Part shown: in pieces, positions 25,591 through 33,189 of the stretch | Layout of the letters: every line of letters begins with the position of its first letter | Position numbering within the stretch: position 1 is the stretch's first letter | Source of the DNA: an uncultured Methylophilaceae bacterium | GTDB lineage: Bacteria; Pseudomonadota; Gammaproteobacteria; Burkholderiales; Methylophilaceae | Direction: 5' to 3' | Length of the DNA: 44,885 bases | Assembly: GCA_903870995.1 (NCBI GenBank) | Contig: CAIQFD010000052.1 | Coordinates: 1 to 44,885 of the forward strand | Made by a program: the position numbers and the translations under genes | The notes under the pieces: generated by a model | The model's database searches: none | What the model saw: only the letters and a program-made list of their open reading frames with translations | Told to the model about the DNA's origin: nothing

Positions 25591-28245
25591 TTAAACTGTT
25601 GTTGGATTAGGGCGGCTGGTGTCGATTTTGTATTTCTTAATCGCTTCAGCGGCTTTACTTGCCGGCAACTTGCCTTCGTCTGCTAAGGCTTTAAGTGCGG
25701 CAAGTACCACATAATATCTATCCACTTCAAAGAAGCTACGGAGCGCTTCACGGCTATCGCTTCGGCCGTAACCATCAGTACCTAATGACACAAAACGTTG
25801 TGGCACAAAATTGCGAATTTGGTCTGCAAATGATTTCATATAATCGGTTGATGAAATCACAGGACCTTCAGCACCGCTTAAGCATTCAGCGACATAGCTG
25901 AGCCTTGGTTTTTTCTCTGGGTTAAGCATGTTCCAGCGTTCAGCATCCAAGCCCTCACGGCGTAATTCTGTGAAGCTTGTGACGCTCCAAACGTCTGGTG
26001 ATACGCCCCAGTCTTTTTCAAGCATCTCTGCTGCTGCAATCACTTCACGCAAGATCACGCCACTACCCATCAGTTGAACTTTAGGGCCCTTGGCTTTTGA
26101 TTTGCTAAATGCGTACATGCCTTTCAGAATGCCGGTCTCAGAACCTTTTGGCATTTCTGGGTGGCTATAGTTTTCATTCATCAAGGTGATGTAGTAATAC
26201 ACATCTTCTTGGTTTTGCACCATGCGGCGCATCCCTTCTTGAATAATCACGGCAAGCTCGTAACCAAAGGTTGGGTCATAAGACACGCAGTTCGGAATTG
26301 TGGCTGACATCAAATGGCTGTGACCATCTTCATGTTGTAAGCCTTCACCATTCAAGGTGGTGCGACCGGCGGTTGCGCCAAGCACAAAGCCGCGTGCACG
26401 TGAGTCGCCGGCTGCCCAAGCTAAGTCACCAATACGTTGAAACCCAAACATTGAGTAGAAGATGTAGAACGGAATCATTTGTGTGCCGGTGACGCTGTAA
26501 GCAGTCGCCGCAGCAATCCATGATGAGAACGCGCCAGCTTCGTTAATGCCCTCTTCTAGAATTTGACCGTCTTTTGATTCTTTGTAGAACATTACTTGGT
26601 CGTTATCCTGTGGCTCATACAATTGGCCAGCAGATGAGTAAATGCCCAATTGACGGAACATGCCCTCCATTCCGAATGTGCGTGCTTCGTCAGGAACGAT
26701 AGGCACAACGTACTTGCCAAGTTGTTTGTCGCGCACCAAAGTTGAAAGAATGCGGACAAATGCCATCGTGGTTGAAATTTCACGGTCGCCAGTTGCGGTG
26801 AGCATGTTTTCGAATGCTGAAAGCTCAGGTACGACAAGCTCATTGCCTTTGCGGCGACGTGCTGGCACAGAGCCACCCATTGCAGCACGGCGCTCTGCCA
26901 TGTAAACCATTTCTGGAGAATCTGCAGGCGGTCTGTAGAAGGATAAGCTTTCTACTTGTTCGTCTGTGAGCGGCAAATCAAAACGATCACGGAAGGCCTT
27001 TAATGAAGTCATGTCCATGCTCTTTTGTTGGTGAGTCGTATTTTGCGCTTCACCGGCATCGCCCATGCCATAACCTTTAACGGTCTTCGCCAAGATGACC
27101 GTTGGTTGACCTTTGTGCTGTGTTGCTGCTGCGTAGGCCGCATAAACCTTGTGAGGGTCGTGACCGCCGCGGTTTAAGCGCCAGATGTCTTGGTCAGACA
27201 TCGCAGCAACCATTTCCTTCAATTGAGGATACTTGCCGAAGAAGTGTTCGCGTGTGTATGCGCCACCCTTAGCTTTAAAGTTTTGGTATTCGCCGTCCAC
27301 GCACTCTTCCATGCGTTTTTTGAGCAAACCATCTTTATCCATGGCAAGGAGTGGGTCCCAATAGGAACCCCAAATCACTTTCAATACGTTCCAGCCAGAG
27401 CCACGGAAATCAGATTCCAGCTCTTGGATGATTTTGCCGTTGCCGCGCACAGGGCCGTCAAGACGTTGCAAGTTACAGTTAATGACAAAAATAAGGTTGT
27501 CTAATTTCTCACGTGAAGCGAGTGAAATCGCGCCTAATGATTCAGGCTCATCCATTTCGCCGTCGCCGCAGAACACCCAAACTTTACGGTCAGATGTATC
27601 CGCAATGCCGCGGTCATGAAGGTATTTCAAGAAGCGTGCTTGGTAAATACCCTGTAATGGACCTAAGCCCATTGATACGGTTGGGAATTGCCAGAAATCA
27701 GGCATGAGCCAAGGATGTGGGTAGCTTGATAGGCCATTGCCGCCAGTTTCTTGGCGGAAGTTATCCATTTGCTCTTCTGTTAGGCGACCCTCTAGGAAGG
27801 CGCGTGCATACACGCCAGGTGATGAGTGGCCTTGGAAGAATATTAAGTCGCCGCCAAATTTGTCATTCGCAGCACGGAAGAAGTGATTAAAGCCCACGTC
27901 ATATAAAGTGGCAGCTGATTGGAAACTGGCAATGTGGCCGCCCACGCCCGGTGATTTTTCATTGGCGCGAAGAACGGTCATGATGGCGTTCCAGCGAATC
28001 AGCGCACGGATGCGGCGCTCCATATCGGGATTGCCAGGTAATCTTTGTTGCAAATGCGTAGGGATGCTATTCACATACGCAGTGGTTGCGTTGTAAGGTA
28101 GGTAAGCTCCAGAGCGGCGCGCTTTATCAATCAGTGTTTCTAATAAGAAATGCGCCCGCTCGGTTCCCTCGTTGGCCAATACCGCATCAATGGCTTCAAG
28201 CCATTCTTGGGTTTCTTGTGGGTCAATATCGGGGGTAAATGCCAT
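25591..28245 (-). CDS. aceE: Pyruvate dehydrogenase E1, homodimeric type
   Basis: Thiamine-diphosphate enzyme that decarboxylates pyruvate and reductively acetylates the lipoyl domains of E2. The 884-residue length matches the homodimeric AceE family. The ThDP-binding motif begins VFCGDGEMDEPESLGA and the His-rich entry HIASFQSAATLYDVGFNHFF is present. The loop segment KTVKGYGMGDAGEAQNTTHQQK and the C-terminal transketolase-like part SLGTDGYGRSDSREALR are intact. GGAGAA lies upstream of the start. First gene of the operon; a palindrome overlapping the predicted transcription start is 20 bases upstream. Confidence 0.97.
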   Translation of the reverse strand: MAFTPDIDPQETQEWLEAIDAVLANEGTERAHFLLETLIDKARRSGAYLPYNATTAYVNSIPTHLQQRLPGNPDMERRIRALIRWNAIMTVLRANEKSPGVGGHIASFQSAATLYDVGFNHFFRAANDKFGGDLIFFQGHSSPGVYARAFLEGRLTEEQMDNFRQETGGNGLSSYPHPWLMPDFWQFPTVSMGLGPLQGIYQARFLKYLHDRGIADTSDRKVWVFCGDGEMDEPESLGAISLASREKLDNLIFVINCNLQRLDGPVRGNGKIIQELESDFRGSGWNVLKVIWGSYWDPLLAMDKDGLLKKRMEECVDGEYQNFKAKGGAYTREHFFGKYPQLKEMVAAMSDQDIWRLNRGGHDPHKVYAAYAAATQHKGQPTVILAKTVKGYGMGDAGEAQNTTHQQKSMDMTSLKAFRDRFDLPLTDEQVESLSFYRPPADSPEMVYMAERRAAMGGSVPARRRKGNELVVPELSAFENMLTATGDREISTTMAFVRILSTLVRDKQLGKYVVPIVPDEARTFGMEGMFRQLGIYSSAGQLYEPQDNDQVMFYKESKDGQILEEGINEAGAFSSWIAAATAYSVTGTQMIPFYIFYSMFGFQRIGDLAWAAGDSRARGFVLGATAGRTTLNGEGLQHEDGHSHLMSATIPNCVSYDPTFGYELAVIIQEGMRRMVQNQEDVYYYITLMNENYSHPEMPKGSETGILKGMYAFSKSKAKGPKVQLMGSGVILREVIAAAEMLEKDWGVSPDVWSVTSFTELRREGLDAERWNMLNPEKKPRLSYVAECLSGAEGPVISSTDYMKSFADQIRNFVPQRFVSLGTDGYGRSDSREALRSFFEVDRYYVVLAALKALADEGKLPASKAAEAIKKYKIDTSRPNPTTV

Positions 28246-28264
28246 GTGGTAGTTCTCCAGGAAG

Positions 28265-28290
28265 CTTTTAGATCGATCTAAAAGGTATAA
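28265..28290 (-). promoter_or_regulatory. aceE promoter -10 with 20-bp perfect palindromic operator candidate
   Basis: CTTTTAGATCGATCTAAAAG at 28265-28284 is a perfect palindrome. On the minus strand a TTATAC -10-like hexamer occupies 28290-28285, directly next to it. The palindrome would therefore cover the transcription start of aceEF-lpdA, the classical place for a repressor. It does not match the PdhR operator (TTGGTnnnACCAA type). As RNA it could also form a 5' hairpin. Confidence 0.55.
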
Positions 28291-28444
28291 TCAACTAGAA
28301 GTGTTACATCTCTAGGTCGTTATCATTTGTTGCTTAAAATAATAAGTGATTGTTTGGCTAACCCCTATCTTCGCTTTTTTGACTGATTTGGTCAAGTTTT
28401 AGCGGGGTTTTGCTAGGTTAATCAATTACATAAATCTAGCGTAT

Positions 28445-28493
28445 TTAACGAAATTAATGAATCTTAACGACATTTAAGCGAATTTATTGAGGT
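28445..28493 (+). repeat. Five degenerate TTAA-phased units of 9-10 bp before pepA
   Basis: Units starting at 28445, 28454, 28464, 28474 and 28484 begin TTAACG, TTAATG, TTAACG, TTAAGC and TTATTG. They run up to the pepA Shine-Dalgarno (GAGG, 28489-28492). The helical-turn spacing would put one face of the DNA towards a protein or cause bending. Confidence 0.45.
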
Positions 28494-28499
28494 TTTTGT

Positions 28500-29963
28500 A
28501 TGTCTGTCACTCTAAAACAAAATTTAGCAAACGCTGATGAAAATTCATTGGCTGCCCAAACCCATCTTTTATTTGTTTTGCCTGAGGAGCGCCCTGAAGG
28601 CTTGCCGTTTTCAGCGGCTTTAGACGCAAAGCTAAAGCGTTTGAGTAAAAAGTATGCGGATTTGAGCAAGTCGCCAGTTTTGGTGGATTTGCCAAACGGC
28701 GCTGTTGCAAGCTGGCTTGTGTTGGAGTCTGGTCTGTCAGCCTTTAAGCGCCAAACCCTTTTGCGCAAAGCGATTAAGCCATTATTGGATGAAAATCCTG
28801 AAGTGTTGGCAATTGCGGTTTATGGTGATGAGGCATCGCGTCAGCAATCCGCAAAAGATGCATTTTATGTGGCCAGTGTGAATGCGGCTGAGTTGCCAGA
28901 GCGAAAAAGCAAAGCTTCTAAAAATGAGGATAAGCCAAAATCACTAAAAGCGATTTCTATTGATGGTTGGAAGGTAGAGGATGATTTTGCGGATGTCAAA
29001 GCGCTAGTTGCTGGAAATGTATTGACGCGTACTTTAACGATGACACCGCCAAATGATCTTAATCCTACACAATATCGCCATAAAATCGCCGAACTTGCAA
29101 AATTAAATGGGTGGCAGTATCAAGAGTTTGATATGACAAAACTCACCCAAATGGGCGCAGGTGCTTTTGTTGCGGTAGGGCAGGGCTCTGATCCCCAAGA
29201 TGCAGCGATTGTGCATCTCACGTATTCGCCTGCTGATGCTAAAAAGCATATCGCTTTGGTTGGTAAGGGAATTTGCTTTGATACTGGCGGGCACAATCTT
29301 AAGCCTGCAAAATATATGAGCGGCATGCATGAAGACATGAATGGCTCAGCTGTAGCGCTTGGTGTTTTGTTAGCTGCGACCCAAGCGCGATTGCCAATCA
29401 AAATTGATTGCTGGCTTGCTATCGCACAAAACCATATTAGTCCACGTGCTTATAAGCAAAATGATGTGGTGACTGCGCTTAATGGCACAACCATTGAAGT
29501 CGTGCATACCGATGCGGAAGGTCGCATGGTGCTTGCAGATACGCTTACTTTAGCTTCTCGTGAAAAGCCAGATTGGATGGTTGATTTTGCTACTCTTACG
29601 GGTAGCATGATGAGTGCTTTGGGCGATCGTTACAGCGGTGTGCTTGGTAATAAACCTGAGTTGTTGTGCAAAGCAGTGGGCGTTGGCGCATCAGTTGGTG
29701 AACGTGTTTGCGCTTTCCCGTTTGATGATGATTACGATGAGGATATTGAAAGTAGTATTGCAGATGTGAAGCAATGTACGCTGGAGGGCGGTGCTGACCA
29801 TGTGCACGCAACCCGCTTCTTAGCTAAGTTTGTCGAAAACGAAACCCCTTGGTTGCATATTGATTTATCTTCATACAACCGCAAGGGTGGTTTAGGCGCT
29901 GTTGCCAGTGATGTCAATGGTTTCGGTGTTGCACTGACGTTTGAACTGCTGCAGCAGTATTAA
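28500..29963 (+). CDS. pepA: Leucyl aminopeptidase family protein (peptidase M17)
   Basis: Two-metal aminopeptidase of the M17 family that trims N-terminal residues from peptides. The 487-residue product contains GKGICFDTGGHNLKPAKYM and NHISPRAYKQNDVV, then HTDAEGRMVLADTL. The metal and catalytic residues K256, D261, K268, D279, D338, E340 and R342 keep the exact spacing of bovine lens aminopeptidase (offset of 6). The wording FDTGGHNLKP instead of FDSGGLSIKP marks a divergent M17 branch, so the symbol pepA is approximate. GAGG precedes the start by 7 bases. The 3' end overlaps the convergent outer-membrane protein gene by 4 bases. Confidence 0.88.
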   Translation: MSVTLKQNLANADENSLAAQTHLLFVLPEERPEGLPFSAALDAKLKRLSKKYADLSKSPVLVDLPNGAVASWLVLESGLSAFKRQTLLRKAIKPLLDENPEVLAIAVYGDEASRQQSAKDAFYVASVNAAELPERKSKASKNEDKPKSLKAISIDGWKVEDDFADVKALVAGNVLTRTLTMTPPNDLNPTQYRHKIAELAKLNGWQYQEFDMTKLTQMGAGAFVAVGQGSDPQDAAIVHLTYSPADAKKHIALVGKGICFDTGGHNLKPAKYMSGMHEDMNGSAVALGVLLAATQARLPIKIDCWLAIAQNHISPRAYKQNDVVTALNGTTIEVVHTDAEGRMVLADTLTLASREKPDWMVDFATLTGSMMSALGDRYSGVLGNKPELLCKAVGVGASVGERVCAFPFDDDYDEDIESSIADVKQCTLEGGADHVHATRFLAKFVENETPWLHIDLSSYNRKGGLGAVASDVNGFGVALTFELLQQY

Positions 29964-30724
29964 TTAAAAGGGAAGGCGACGATAGACTTAATCACCCAGT
30001 CGTCTTCCGCTTTTTGGTAGCCGTGACCCACACCAAAATTCACTTCCATTCCTTTAGCTTTGAAATCTGCCGCTAAATAAGTGGTGTGCTCTTGGTTTTT
30101 CCAGCCCTGCAAATTGCTCATTGCACCTAAGCCGGCATAGTGTTCAATTCCTAGTTCTAAATCATCGTTGATTTTGCGCATTACTTTTAGTGATGGTTCA
30201 AATGCAGCCGCATGCATACCGCCTTTTGATAGCGGGATATCAATAATTGGGTTGAATGATATTAACCACTTATCTGTGCGCATTCCCATAATTGGGCGGA
30301 TTTCCATGCCCCACATCGTGTCGGTCACTTTTAGTGAACTGTAACCAAACTCTGTATTTAGTCCCCAAAAGAAGATGCTTCCCTCCGTTTGTGGATGGAT
30401 GTATTTAAGCCTTGGGCGCAAGCCAGTGGCGTAAAAATTACCATCTGAAGAAATCGCAGTTGGCACATATAGGCCGGCTTCTAAAGATTTGGTGATGCCG
30501 TATGAAAATTCAGGCGTTGCTTGAAAGCGATGATTGGAGGCAATTTCGCCATCATGGCTGATTTCTTTTGAGCCTTTGGGTACGTAGTTTAAATGAAGCT
30601 CTACGCCGTATTGACCGGGCTCGTTCATTTCATCCGTATAGACCTGAATTTCATCAGAAGCAGCCAAAACATTGGTGGATATCAGCGTGCCTAATACCAA
30701 TAAGGTAAGGTGAAGTTTTTTCAT
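29960..30724 (-). CDS. Probable outer-membrane beta-barrel protein under Fur control
   Basis: 254 residues. A signal peptide (1-21, ending VLA before ASDE) is followed by alternating amphipathic strands such as GQYGVELHLNYVPKG, FSYGITKSLEAGLYVPT and LELGIEHYAGLG. The C-terminal residues are VAFPFN, close to the aromatic end signal used by the BAM complex, though it ends in Asn rather than Phe. Function unknown; it resembles generic porin-like or transporter-like barrels without a plug. A Fur box (30754-30772) lies 30 bases upstream, so expression should rise under iron limitation. That points to a role in metal acquisition or stress, but this is inference. Confidence 0.75.
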   Translation of the reverse strand: MKKLHLTLLVLGTLISTNVLAASDEIQVYTDEMNEPGQYGVELHLNYVPKGSKEISHDGEIASNHRFQATPEFSYGITKSLEAGLYVPTAISSDGNFYATGLRPRLKYIHPQTEGSIFFWGLNTEFGYSSLKVTDTMWGMEIRPIMGMRTDKWLISFNPIIDIPLSKGGMHAAAFEPSLKVMRKINDDLELGIEHYAGLGAMSNLQGWKNQEHTTYLAADFKAKGMEVNFGVGHGYQKAEDDWVIKSIVAFPFN

Positions 30725-30753
30725 GATTTATCTTTTTTGCTAATTGAATTAAA

Positions 30754-30772
30754 GTTAATGATAATCATTCTC
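30754..30772. promoter_or_regulatory. Fur box
   Basis: GTTAATGATAATCATTCTC matches 17 of 19 positions of the consensus GATAATGATAATCATTATC. It is 30 bases from the start of the minus-strand outer-membrane gene and 108 bases from the plus-strand glycine-zipper gene. The former is the more likely target. Confidence 0.85.
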
Positions 30773-30879
30773 ATTAAGAATGTAAAGGATTTTATTTTTG
30801 GCTGGTGTCATCCTTTATAAAAAACACTCGTTAAATACTCAACTGCATAAAAAATGCAGTGCTAACGAGAGGAAGAAAA

Positions 30880-31581
30880 ATGTCTTACTTGAAAATGAAA
30901 ATGGCGCTACCGGTGTTGATTGCATCATTATTTGTAACGCAGGCGATGGCAGATGATTATTTTGATAATGCGCCTGTGCTTTCCGTCACACCACAAGTTG
31001 AGCGCGTCAACACTCCTCACCAAGAATGTCGCACCGAATATGTAAGAGAAAGCTATAGCAACAATTCATCTCCAGCTGGCGCCATTATTGGTGGCATTGC
31101 AGGTGGCCTGCTAGGTAGCACAATTGGTAAAGGCGATGGCAAGATTGCTGGCGCGGCAGTGGGTGCAGGTGTTGGCGCCATTGTGGGTGACCGTGTTGGT
31201 AATAATCAGCCTAACGCATTGATTGATCGGCCAATAGATAGATGTGTAACGGTTGATAATTGGCAGAACGTGAATCGTGGGTATTTGGTGACCTATCGTT
31301 ATAACGGACGCGATTTCACAACCGTCACCGATGAAATGCCAGGGAACACGATTAAAGTGCGCGTAGGTGTGAATGATGTAAGTCGTCCAGTTGTTAATGT
31401 TGGACAGCCAAGCAATTACACAACTTCTACTTATTACACGCCAACGCCTCAAGTAGTTTATAGAGAGCCTGTGCGAATTTACTCACCTCCACCGCCAGTA
31501 GTGATTTATGGTGGTTGGAATAGAGGGGATGGTCGTGGATACGAACATAGAGGTTATGGACACGATCGCCATCGTTGGTAA
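30880..31581 (+). CDS. Envelope protein with glycine-zipper 2TM domain
   Basis: 233 residues from the ATG at 30880, which has GAGAGGAAG just upstream; an earlier in-frame start (30859) would lie before that site. The signal peptide is 1-24 (AMA before DD). The core SPAGAIIGGIAGGLLGSTIGKGDG and GAAVGAGVGAIVGDRVG form the glycine zipper of the 17-kDa surface antigen family. A small Cys-containing beta domain follows (DRCVTVDNWQNVNRGYLVTYRYNG), then a Pro/Tyr-rich and Arg/Gly/His-rich tail. There is no lipobox Cys, so it is not a lipoprotein. Function unknown; the family is structural in the envelope. Confidence 0.8.
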   Translation: MSYLKMKMALPVLIASLFVTQAMADDYFDNAPVLSVTPQVERVNTPHQECRTEYVRESYSNNSSPAGAIIGGIAGGLLGSTIGKGDGKIAGAAVGAGVGAIVGDRVGNNQPNALIDRPIDRCVTVDNWQNVNRGYLVTYRYNGRDFTTVTDEMPGNTIKVRVGVNDVSRPVVNVGQPSNYTTSTYYTPTPQVVYREPVRIYSPPPPVVIYGGWNRGDGRGYEHRGYGHDRHRW

Positions 31582-31591
31582 GCAATCAACA

Positions 31592-31606
31592 AAATAGCCG
31601 CTATTT
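31592..31606. terminator. Weak hairpin between convergent genes
   Basis: AAATAG pairs with CTATTT across a CCG loop and is followed by TATTTAT. It lies between the glycine-zipper gene (ends 31581) and the CYTH gene (ends 31605). Too AT-rich to be convincing. Confidence 0.3.
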
Positions 31607-32603
31607 ATTTATGTAGCCAAGCGCCTAGGCTTAGCAAGATTCTTTGGTAGCGCTGACCATTTAGAATCGCATTCAAGTTTTGATAAGCAAAGATGTCGCA
31701 GGGCGAAATTAAGAATTGCGCCAGCCATTCCAGGTCTTGAATAATGCTTAACGTGTCTTTGTCATTAGCGCGATAGCCGCTATAAGCCAGAGCGCTTGAG
31801 AGGCGACTGTTGGCAAGTTTCATGTGATAAATCGCTGGGGTGTGGTTTACCTTCTTAAGAATCTCTTGATTATCTTGTATGCTGGTGAGTGCTTCTTGCA
31901 TGATTTGCTTGGTTGTTGGCGGCTCTTTGTAGCGCTTGATATTCATCGCTTGCGCATGGGTTTTAATCAAAGGCTGTGGGCGCAAGTGTTGGTATCCCAT
32001 TTGCGCTTTACTGCCATTCTCAATACTCATGGGAATGTCTTGTTGTAAAGCTAAAGCCAGCTCGAATAAGTGGTACGTATTGCCTTGCTTGAGTTCTATT
32101 TCTAATTCTTGTATCGGGCAGATATGCTCGCAGGCTTTTTCTGTCGAGCTTTTAAGATCGCCAATGTCCACAGAAACTTCAATGATTGAGCCATCAGCGT
32201 ATTTTAATAGCCAGTCAGTCCGAACAACATCTACGATAAAAACAGGCTTGAGTGCATCTCTTAGACTCAGGTCTGCAAAAATATTTGCCAAATGAGGCTC
32301 TGTGATTTTGTTAAAATCTGGTTCGTTTTTAGTGAGTAAATCCTCCCACTCTAAGCGCTGATGCAAGCCACCCACTGATTGACCTGTACTTTTGATGGCC
32401 TGAAACCAGCCGCCCGACATGCTACGGACGCGTAAATTCAGGCCCGCATCTAACAATGCTAAATCTGGTGTGTCGTAATAAATACTGACAAGTTTTCGAG
32501 TCCAAGGCGCTTCTATTAAACGCTCGGTAATTGCGGAGTGATGATTTAATAGGTGAGCGTTAGACTCGGCAATGCGAAGCTTAAGTTCGATTTCGTTGGC
32601 CAT
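31605..32603 (-). CDS. CYTH-domain triphosphatase-like protein with short, degenerate CHAD region
   Basis: 332 residues. The N-terminal CYTH domain has the signature ExExK as E4, E6, K8 (EIELKLR). Further tunnel residues follow, such as YYDTPDLALLDAGLNLRVR and RLEWEDL, and the ELEIELKQG motif near 165. This matches short-chain triphosphate hydrolases. The C-terminal 120 residues align in style with CHAD helices (IYHMKLANSRLSSALAYSGY). However, they lack most conserved His/Arg of CHAD, and the region is roughly half the normal length. CYTH-CHAD proteins associate with polyphosphate. It is 58 bases after sixA on the same strand. Confidence 0.85.
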   Translation of the reverse strand: MANEIELKLRIAESNAHLLNHHSAITERLIEAPWTRKLVSIYYDTPDLALLDAGLNLRVRSMSGGWFQAIKSTGQSVGGLHQRLEWEDLLTKNEPDFNKITEPHLANIFADLSLRDALKPVFIVDVVRTDWLLKYADGSIIEVSVDIGDLKSSTEKACEHICPIQELEIELKQGNTYHLFELALALQQDIPMSIENGSKAQMGYQHLRPQPLIKTHAQAMNIKRYKEPPTTKQIMQEALTSIQDNQEILKKVNHTPAIYHMKLANSRLSSALAYSGYRANDKDTLSIIQDLEWLAQFLISPCDIFAYQNLNAILNGQRYQRILLSLGAWLHK

Positions 32604-32661
32604 GGCTTGCTATTGTGCTTGAAGAGGAGTGATACGCGAAGCTTTAAAGGTAACTCAGGTG

Positions 32662-33114
32662 CTAAAGCATATCAGGGGAAAGCACAGCACGAATAATCGC
32701 TTGCTCCTCCTCTGCACGAATGCGGCTAGCAACCCACCAAACAGCCCCTTTTTTGACACACCAGTAATGGGTTTTGTGGGTCATCGCAATGGCTGCTGCC
32801 ATGCCAAGTGTTGGTTGATGGCCAACAATTAATACGGAGCCTTTGCTGGTGTCCCAGTTGGCAACTTTTAATAGATCATGAGGTGACGCACCAGGCGCTA
32901 ATTCATTGAGTGTCGTAAATGGTAACGCTAAGGCACTTGCCGTTTGTTGTGCGCGCTTAGCTGGGCTCACTAAAATTTGTGTCTCTTTAGGCATGCGAGC
33001 CTTTAGCCAATCAGCCATTTTTTTAGCTTGTTCTATGCCTTTTGGGGTAAGTGCACGTTCGTCATCTGGGTAGCCATCTTCGGCTTCAGCATGACGCCAT
33101 AAAATTAGTTCCAT
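32662..33114 (-). CDS. sixA: Phosphohistidine phosphatase SixA
   Basis: Histidine-phosphatase superfamily enzyme; in Escherichia coli it dephosphorylates phosphohistidine on the nitrogen-related phosphotransferase system. The 150-residue product starts LILWRHAEAEDG, with the catalytic R7-H8 pair. It then shows LTPKGIEQAKKMADWL, the SPAKRAQQTA segment and the second His in VLIVGHQPTLGMA. Length matches SixA rather than larger phosphoglycerate mutases. Upstream of and probably cotranscribed with the CYTH/CHAD gene, a pairing seen in other proteobacteria around polyphosphate metabolism. Confidence 0.92.
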   Translation of the reverse strand: MELILWRHAEAEDGYPDDERALTPKGIEQAKKMADWLKARMPKETQILVSPAKRAQQTASALALPFTTLNELAPGASPHDLLKVANWDTSKGSVLIVGHQPTLGMAAAIAMTHKTHYWCVKKGAVWWVASRIRAEEEQAIIRAVLSPDML

Positions 33115-33189
33115 AGCTTGGATTGATTTCAGACAAATGTATGTGAAAATAGTATAGCGAAATGAAATTTTTTCAAAGTAATTTATGGC

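Noticed and set aside
28445-28493. CRISPR-like or minisatellite array
   Set aside because: Units are 9-10 bases and degenerate, with no spacers; described only as a phased repeat.
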